Source of the DNA: Malania oleifera
Lineage: Eukaryota; Streptophyta; Magnoliopsida; Santalales; Ximeniaceae
Direction of reading: 5' to 3'
DNA length: 64,000 nt
NCBI RefSeq assembly: GCF_029873635.1
Contig: NC_080423.1
Location: 96,002,953-96,066,952 of the forward strand
Made by a program: the position numbers and the translations under genes
Notes under the pieces: model-generated
Databases searched by the model: none
What the model saw: the letters and a program-made list of their open reading frames with translations, nothing else
What the model was told of the DNA's origin: nothing
Shown here: one piece after another, positions 57,701 through 64,000 of the stretch
How the letters are laid out: the number at the start of each line of letters is the position of its first letter
Numbering within the stretch: position 1 is the first letter of the stretch

Positions 57701-59842
57701 TTGGTATACATTGTTGTCTCAAGTGATTTATCAGACTCAATGATGAGTCTGAACTATTTAATGACCTGATCCTGAAAAGGTATGTGGGCAGCTTGTTCAA
57801 ATAACAAGTTCGGTCAAAATTCTGCGAATATGGCACCACAAATTGGAGCCAAAAATTTTATTATGGAATGGGAATTTTGAGCCTTAGTTTCCTTATTCTT
57901 GGTGAAACCTCAATCCTAAGCCTACATTTCGTCCCATGTCTTAAAGTCCACCTTGAGATCGGAATATTGATCTGACTACCTAATGAGATACTAGTTATAA
58001 TTCAAGACAGGGAGTTTGAAACAAGATTGAAATAAGCAAGAAAGAACCTCTAAGCGGTGATATAGTGGAGGAGTTATGGTTATGAGGCTAAAAAAAAAAA
58101 GGTTTTGCCCATTGATATGATTCTCTAAGCTAGCAAACTTATATTAGTGTCAAAGTACTGGTAAAATTTGTCTCCTATTTAACAAGCACAAAAAATCAAG
58201 CAAAGACAAGCAAGTTTGTGCATTCCATTCATATTCCTATTGAGATTGAGTTATCTGATTGCATGCTTATTCATTTAAATTTCAAAGAGATTTTAAAACA
58301 TTAAGGATGCAATCCAAAGAACGTCCTTGTGAAGAAAATATGAGACGGACAAGATCAGCTACAAATGCATATACTAGGCTAGGTGTCATGCCAAGTTTCA
58401 GAGGAACACATTTAGAGACATCTATGTTAGTTGGGAATTCAAGATCATAATTGGGTTAGTTACAAGCTCGTTAGTAAATTGGCACGTCATCATATAAAAA
58501 AAAAAAACTTCTTGCCCTTCAAAGTTTTAAAGGAGGATGGATAGTCAAAGGGTTTTAGAATCATCAGCAGTTTATATAAAGAAGATCCATGTAGAGAAAG
58601 AGCAATCTAACTAGGGCAAATGTCATGTCAGGTTTCAAAGATCTGCTTATCAAAAAGAATTGAGTTTCAGTGGACCCATTCGAGCACCTTCTTACCAGAT
58701 TGGCATATGAAAACAGGGTCAAGATCAGTTATAGATCCATTCAACTGAGGCATATTTTGTGATCGAGTTTCATTTGAGCCAAGCCAATCACCTCCATGGC
58801 CGGATGAGTCAAGAAAATTGAAGCCAATATCAGTAACAAATGATGGTAACTGGGGCAGATGTTGGTTTGAGTTTGACTGGACTAATTTCGATGCTGTCAT
58901 ATTAGAGTGCACAATGATAACATAGCCAAGATCAGTGGACAAGGATCGAATCTGGGGCAGCTTTTAAGTTCTATTGGAGTGAATTCAGGAGCTTTCAGAA
59001 CAGAATAAAAGTCGAAAATAGGGCCATGACCAATGGCATGTAAACACTGGGGTAGATTTTGAGCGCCTTTTGGAATTTGAAACATGGCTAGAATCAGTGG
59101 CAACTTGGAATTTGAAGGCACACCCGAAATCAGAGATTGGGTTGTTGATTACAAGCACGTTGGAAAGAGAAAAGATTCATGCATTACCATACATCCCATG
59201 CATTGCATAAGAAAGGAAATACGAAGGGCATCTCATGCGACATGCATACATCTTTGCATTCACACTTCACTATGCACACATAGCAACATTTCACTGCATT
59301 CTATCATCTTAGGTAGCAACATGCATACATATCGCAATAGAGCACCATTCAATCATACTTGTCTGGTTGAATAAACTTCTGAATAATTCTTTTGCCTCAT
59401 TGACTGAGCCATTCTTGTCTAGACATATTTTGAAACTGGGGCAGCTGGCCCCAATGCACAGATTAACATACTTTGAATTTGTGGCAGTTGACCCCTTGGT
59501 TGTTGAGTCTCAAAGAGGGTAATCTAAATACAGCCAAAGAAACTCATGTTTTCATTCCCGATTGATAATCCCCAATGGAATAATTCTGAGCCCTATGCTT
59601 GAGGACACTTTCCAAAAAATCTCAAGACTTCGTACCCGATTCATCATCCCCCATACAAAGTAGCCATTTTCCTGGTCCAAATTGAGTCATCTACCTTAAA
59701 ATTAGGGCATCGACCCTCACATCCAAAATTGGTGTTGTTCACGACGAAATCGAGGTGTTGGATCACCTCAAAGCTTTCTTGATTACCTCATTCATGAGAG
59801 CATTTTCATCCAAATTATTCTGATTATCTTATTCACTTTTAT
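54717..59842 (+). other. Non-coding interior of the LARD-like element
   Basis: AT-rich with A-runs (for example 56811-56834). No retroviral domain in any frame. The motif (c)tggggcag, resembling the polypurine tract, recurs near 57391, 58854, 58950, 59047 (as ctggggtag) and 59435. Two stretches are rich in gcatgca/catgcat (about 56170-56345 and 59175-59345). Confidence 0.6.
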
Positions 59843-59844
59843 TT

Positions 59845-60580
59845 GACCCTTCGCGGTCCCACCTTATTGACCTATCACGGTCCCATCTTATTGACCCATT
59901 GCGGTCCCACCTTATTGACCTATCACGGTCCCATTCTTATTGACCCATTGCGGTCCCACCTTATTGACCTATCACGGTCCCATCTTATTGACCCATTGCG
60001 GTCCCACCTTATTGACCTATCACGGTCCCATTCTTATTGACCCATTGTGGTCCCACCTTATTGACCTATCACGGTCCCATCTTATTGACCCATTGCGGTC
60101 CCACCGTATTGACCTATCACGGTCCCATCTTATTGACCCTTCGCGGTCCCACCTTATTGACCTATCACGGTCCTATTCTTATTGACCCATTGCGGTCCCA
60201 CCTTATTGACCATTCGCGGTCCTATTCTTATTGACCCATTGCGGTCCCACCTTATTGACCTATCACGGTCCCATCTTATTGACCCATTGCTGTCCCACCT
60301 TATTGACCTATCACGATCCCATTCTTATTGACCCATTGTGGTCCCACCTTATTGACCTATCACGGTCCCATCTTATTGATCCATCGCGGTCCCACTTTAT
60401 TGACCCTTGGCGGTCCCATTCTTATTGACTCATCGCGGTCCCACCTTATTGACCCTTCGTGGTCCCACCTTATTGACCTATCACGGTCCCACTTTATTGA
60501 CCCTTTGCGATCCCACCTTATTGACCCATCGAGGTCCCATCTTATTGACCATTCACGGTCCCACCTTATTGACCCTTCAT
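59845..60580 (+). repeat. 24-bp tandem array inside the LARD-like element
   Basis: About 30 units of 24-25 bp of the form ttattgacc(c/t)at-cggtccca-c. Two unit types, ...cccattgcggtcccacc and ...cctatcacggtcccat, alternate in the left two-thirds. The pattern repeats with a 97-bp higher-order period (24+24+24+25). The later units mix both types (ccttcgcggtcc, ccatcgaggtcc). Confidence 0.92.
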
Positions 60581-60663
60581 GAACTATAGTTCGGGTTCCT
60601 ACACCCGGTGCGAGTCACCCTTCGTGAACTATAGCTCGGGTTCCTACATCCGATGCAAGTCAT
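60574..60663 (+). repeat. 44-bp duplication next to the tandem array
   Basis: ccttc-tgaactatag-tcgggttcctaca-ccg-tgc-agtca occurs twice in tandem, immediately after the 24-bp array. Confidence 0.8.
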
Positions 60664-60827
60664 TCTCATGTGCTCTTAATCATACATGCAAATCGGTTTT
60701 CACAAATCATTTTGGTCTCTTTTGTTACATTGGGCCCGGTCCAAAATCAGCGTCTTTTATCTTTGCAGGCTTGTTGCTACAAATAACGTAGGAGAGTTCC
60801 TACTTTTACTTTGAAGCGACGAAGCCT

Positions 60828-60842
60828 ACAAAGAGGGGCAGC
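60828..60842 (+). other. Polypurine tract of the LARD-like element
   Basis: acaaagaggggcagc directly precedes the 3' LTR TGTAGACACC. Confidence 0.75.
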
Positions 60843-63693
60843 TGTAGACACCCCATTTTTACCCAAACCCAATATATTTATTATCATTATTATTATTATT
60901 ATTTTATTAGTATTTTTATTATTTTATTTATTCTTATTATTATTATTATTTTTCATTAGTATTATTATTATTATTTTTATTTTTATTTTTACTTCTATTT
61001 ATATTATTATTATTATTATTATTTATTATTTTCATTATTATTAATTTATTACTATTTTTATTAATTTTCTATTATTACAAATTACTTTCTTATATTACTT
61101 TGTTATTATTGTTATTATTATTTTTATTTTCATATATTATTATTATTACTTTTATTATTATTTTTATTATTTTATTTACATGGGTCTAGGGTTTTTGGGG
61201 GATGCCTTTATAAAGGCTTAAACACGCACAGGGAAAGAGGGGGCGCTGCGCACAACACAGCCACAGAGCCAAAAATACAAAAAAACCATCTTCTTCTTCT
61301 TCTCCGGCCACCCCATCACCCGCTGATCCTCCTCAGTTTCCCACCTTGATCTCTTCTCCCCCTCTTTCTTCCATCTCCACTACGCCAGACTAGCACCCGA
61401 GCGCGTCCCTTTCTTCTTGCTCACGTTCTCAACCAACAACGACTGGCCTCCTCTGCCGCCAGTCCATAGAATCTAGCCGCCACAGCTCCTCTGGCCATCC
61501 CCTACAACTCCAACCGCCTCATCCCAGTACCAGAACAGAAGTAGCCAGCCACCAACTCCCCGAGCCCTCCATCACGGCATTACGGGTTTTAGGTGGGAAG
61601 GCACCAACGGCATCGCAGGAGGCTACTCTAGAGGTCTTCAGCTAGAAGTCCTCTGTTGGAGCACGAGGCACCAAAAGCAACAGCAACCCAATAGCCCGGC
61701 GCTCGTTTGTGTTTTTCAGCGGCCATCTTTCTCAGTTTTTTTTTTAGTTCCGTCAACAGCACCAGTCATCTTCTCCGGCGCTCGCTACTGTTTTTCTTCG
61801 GTGTTCGCTTGTCTTTCCGGCCACCCCTGCTCCGGTCACCCATCTTGATCACCACCAACCGTGAGTCGCCTTTCACTGCACCGGCATCACCTGCTGCACA
61901 CACACACGCACCCACTTGCACTCACTGATACACTCACCTCTGTTATATTTTAACTGCATTGTCATTAGTTTTTTTTTTTTTTTGTCATGTTTTAACATTT
62001 AAAGTTTAAATCCTTTATTATGTATATGTAGAAATTAAATGATTAACTGATTTTTATTAGTTGTGTTTTTTTTTAAATATGCAGGATTAAGCTCTTGATT
62101 GTATATGTTAAATATTCAGTTTATGATATTTGTTCATGCTTATTTGTCTATTTATTTATCTCTAGATATTAAATATAGCTGTAGAAACTCCATTGTAAAA
62201 ATTCGTTTTAATATTTAAAGTGCGCTTTTTTTTGCTGCGTTTATTATATGTATAAAATATTAATACTATTGTTGTCTGTTACATTGTTTGTTTTAGTTTT
62301 TAATATCCATGATATATTTTTCTTGTTATTATTATTGTATACTTTAATATTGTTGTCATATTATCATTGTGTATTTATTTTGCATATTATTATTATTATT
62401 ACGTTGCATATTTTTTTTATATATATTTTTACATACTTATGTGATTGTTATTATTATGACCTTATATATATTTATGTTATTATTGATTGCATATCTTAAA
62501 TTGTATATCTAATTTGCATGCATAGGCATTATTGTCATAGCCTTAATTATTTATTGACATATTTATATTATTATTTAATTGTATAGTTTACATCTTATTA
62601 TTGTGATCACCTCATATGTTTAGGTGCATATTCATATTACCTTTACCTATCCTTCTTATTGTATATTTGATTACCTATTTAGTTTCGTATTATTACTGTA
62701 TTTCCATGTTAGATTTTGGTATATTTCCTAATTATCACATGTTTATATATTATACCCATATATATATATATATTCACATAATAGATTATAATTTGAATTG
62801 TTCCCATAATTTTACTTGATTTGTTTCCAAATTGTATAGTTTACATGTTAATTATAGGATTAGTTTATTATTTCCATATTGTACATGTTTTTATTAAGGC
62901 AGGTTTAGTATTATTAATATATGCTTATTACTACTAATAGTATTATTGCCATAATTATCATATATATATACACATGTATATTTTTAGAGGTGGGCTGATA
63001 TTATAAATCTTGGAACGCGGTATTATTCTTACTATCCTTTTTGTGCAAGTATATATGTATGTTAGCATGTATATAGTCACAAATTATTTCCATATATTAG
63101 GGTACATGCTATTCATTATTATCAAACGTATATATACATGTGTCAAGTTATTAATATTATTATTATTATTATTGTAGATCACTACTATTACTATCATTAT
63201 TATTATTTTATGATCATTTATTATTATTATTATTATTATTATTATATTTTTGTTATTAAGTATTTTTGATTTTTTTCTTCCCTATGATTTTATTGCGGGG
63301 GTATGAGCCTTCGGGCTTCACGTACCTTAAGCTCTGAGGGAATATATGTATATATTTATTTATTTATTCATTTTTCATGTGTGTTTATTAATTCATAAAA
63401 GGAGTAGTTTAAAGAATTATTAGATTAACTTAGGGATAATTTCAAATTAATTAGGTACCGTTCGTAAGAACGGGCGCGTAGGGGGTGCTCGTACCTTCCC
63501 CTCGCGTAACGGAACTCCCGACCCCAACTCTGGTAATGTAGACCGATTCTACCCCTAACGGGGTAGTAATCATGTGTTCTAACCGCACTAAAGGTTAGTG
63601 GCGACTCCGACATTCCATGTTTTTCAATGAAAATATTAAAATGATTTTTAATTTCGCCGCCCGGGGCACACGCGCTCCTAGGACGCCGCGACA
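60843..63693 (+). repeat. 3' LTR of the LARD-like element
   Basis: 2851 bp, almost identical to 51840-54695. Differences seen are in poly-T and ATT/AT lengths, ggtggtatt against ggtatt (54009/63018), and one substitution gatattcc/gacattcc (54611/63608). Confidence 0.92.
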
Positions 63694-63698
63694 ATAAG

Positions 63699-64000
63699 TT
63701 TTCACAAACAAAGAACAAGTGAGAGTATGAGCTTTGGATGAAGAAAATAAATGCCCAAAGATTAATCAAATGCTCTCTTCAAAGATGATTTTAAAACAAG
63801 GAGTGTAAGAGAGTATAAGTAGCATGCTTTGAAAAGATTGGAAGAATTTGAGCAATAAGAGGAGTATGAGTATAAAAAATTTCAGATAATTTTTCTTAAT
63901 GATTTTTGCTAATCTTGACCTAATTAAGACAAATGAAGGGGTATATATAGATATTGCAAAAAAGATAACCGTTAGGGCTTATTGGGTATTTTTGAAAATG
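63699..64000 (-). repeat. LTR-like sequence of minus-strand copia-type element, right part
   Basis: Continuation of 50877-51839 beyond the LARD insertion, running off the window. A TATA-like ctatatatacccc reads on the minus strand at about 63953-63941, as in the LTR at 37308. Confidence 0.5.

Larger units (their letters stand above)
51840..63693 (+). mobile_element. Large non-coding LTR retrotransposon (LARD-like), 11.85 kb
   Basis: LTRs 51840-54695 and 60843-63693, TGTAGACACC...GCGACA. Perfect 5-bp target duplication ATAAG at 51835-51839 and 63694-63698. PBS TGGCGACTCCGCTGGGG (54699) and polypurine tract acaaagaggggcagc (60828-60842). The 6.1-kb interior has no gag, protease, RT or integrase frame; it consists of AT-rich DNA plus a 24-bp tandem array. 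Apart from homopolymer and microsatellite length changes I noticed only one clear substitution between the LTRs, so the insertion is young. The PBS type and long LTRs suggest a gypsy TAT/Ogre-like parent (inference). Confidence 0.92.

Noticed and set aside
59843-60589. CRISPR-like array or a family of repeat proteins
   Set aside because: Units are contiguous 24-25-bp tandem repeats with no unique spacers, in plant DNA inside an LTR element. The overlapping frames simply arise because the period is divisible by three.

Overview
The window looks like nuclear DNA of a flowering plant. It is AT-rich and intron-rich. It carries two recognisable single-copy plant genes and a dense, nested load of plant-type retrotransposons (L1 and RTE LINEs, Ty1/copia, Ty3/gypsy, large non-autonomous LTR elements). 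Nothing looks prokaryotic or organellar. The species cannot be named from the sequence; the TE load suggests a medium or large genome, which is inference.

Gene 1 (+ strand, about 5836-21479, possibly to ~22000 with 3' UTR) encodes the C-terminal 159 residues of a bacterial-type ribosomal protein uS5, best matched to the plant mitochondrial form. Six short exons are visible and the 5' exons were not found. The second visible intron is 14.76 kb. It is filled by an L1 LINE (6340-8315), an RTE relic (~9090-9455), a decayed gypsy retrotransposon (~11166-19296, itself hit by a MITE-like element, a truncated L1, an unknown ~0.4 kb insert and a solo LTR) and a 303-bp tandem duplication. The sequence upstream of the first visible exon is also LINE-filled (522-5645).

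Gene 2 (+ strand, 23719-30671) is a complete two-exon gene for a 434-residue folate-biopterin (BT1/MFS) transporter. It has a TATA box and a GA-repeat leader. Its single 5.65-kb intron holds a complete gag-only LTR retrotransposon in antisense orientation (25791-28408) with a perfect CTATG target duplication.

From about 32.3 kb to the end the window is essentially transposon on transposon. A decayed autonomous copia element (32334-48122) has its 3' LTR split by an antisense gag-only copia-type element (37308-47869, target duplication AGTAT). That element is split in turn by a 2.9-kb solo LTR (41733-44634). An L1 with an RNase H domain follows (48379-50072), then an antisense L1 scrap. The final 13 kb is a copia-type antisense LTR starting near 50877, interrupted by an 11.85-kb non-coding LTR element (51840-63693, target duplication ATAAG). 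Its two 2.85-kb LTRs are nearly identical, and it contains a 24-bp tandem array. The solo LTR at 41733 belongs to the same family.

The two host genes are not an obvious functional unit. The main interest is the architecture: several non-autonomous LTR families, one apparently very young, and a gene whose introns tolerate large nested insertions.
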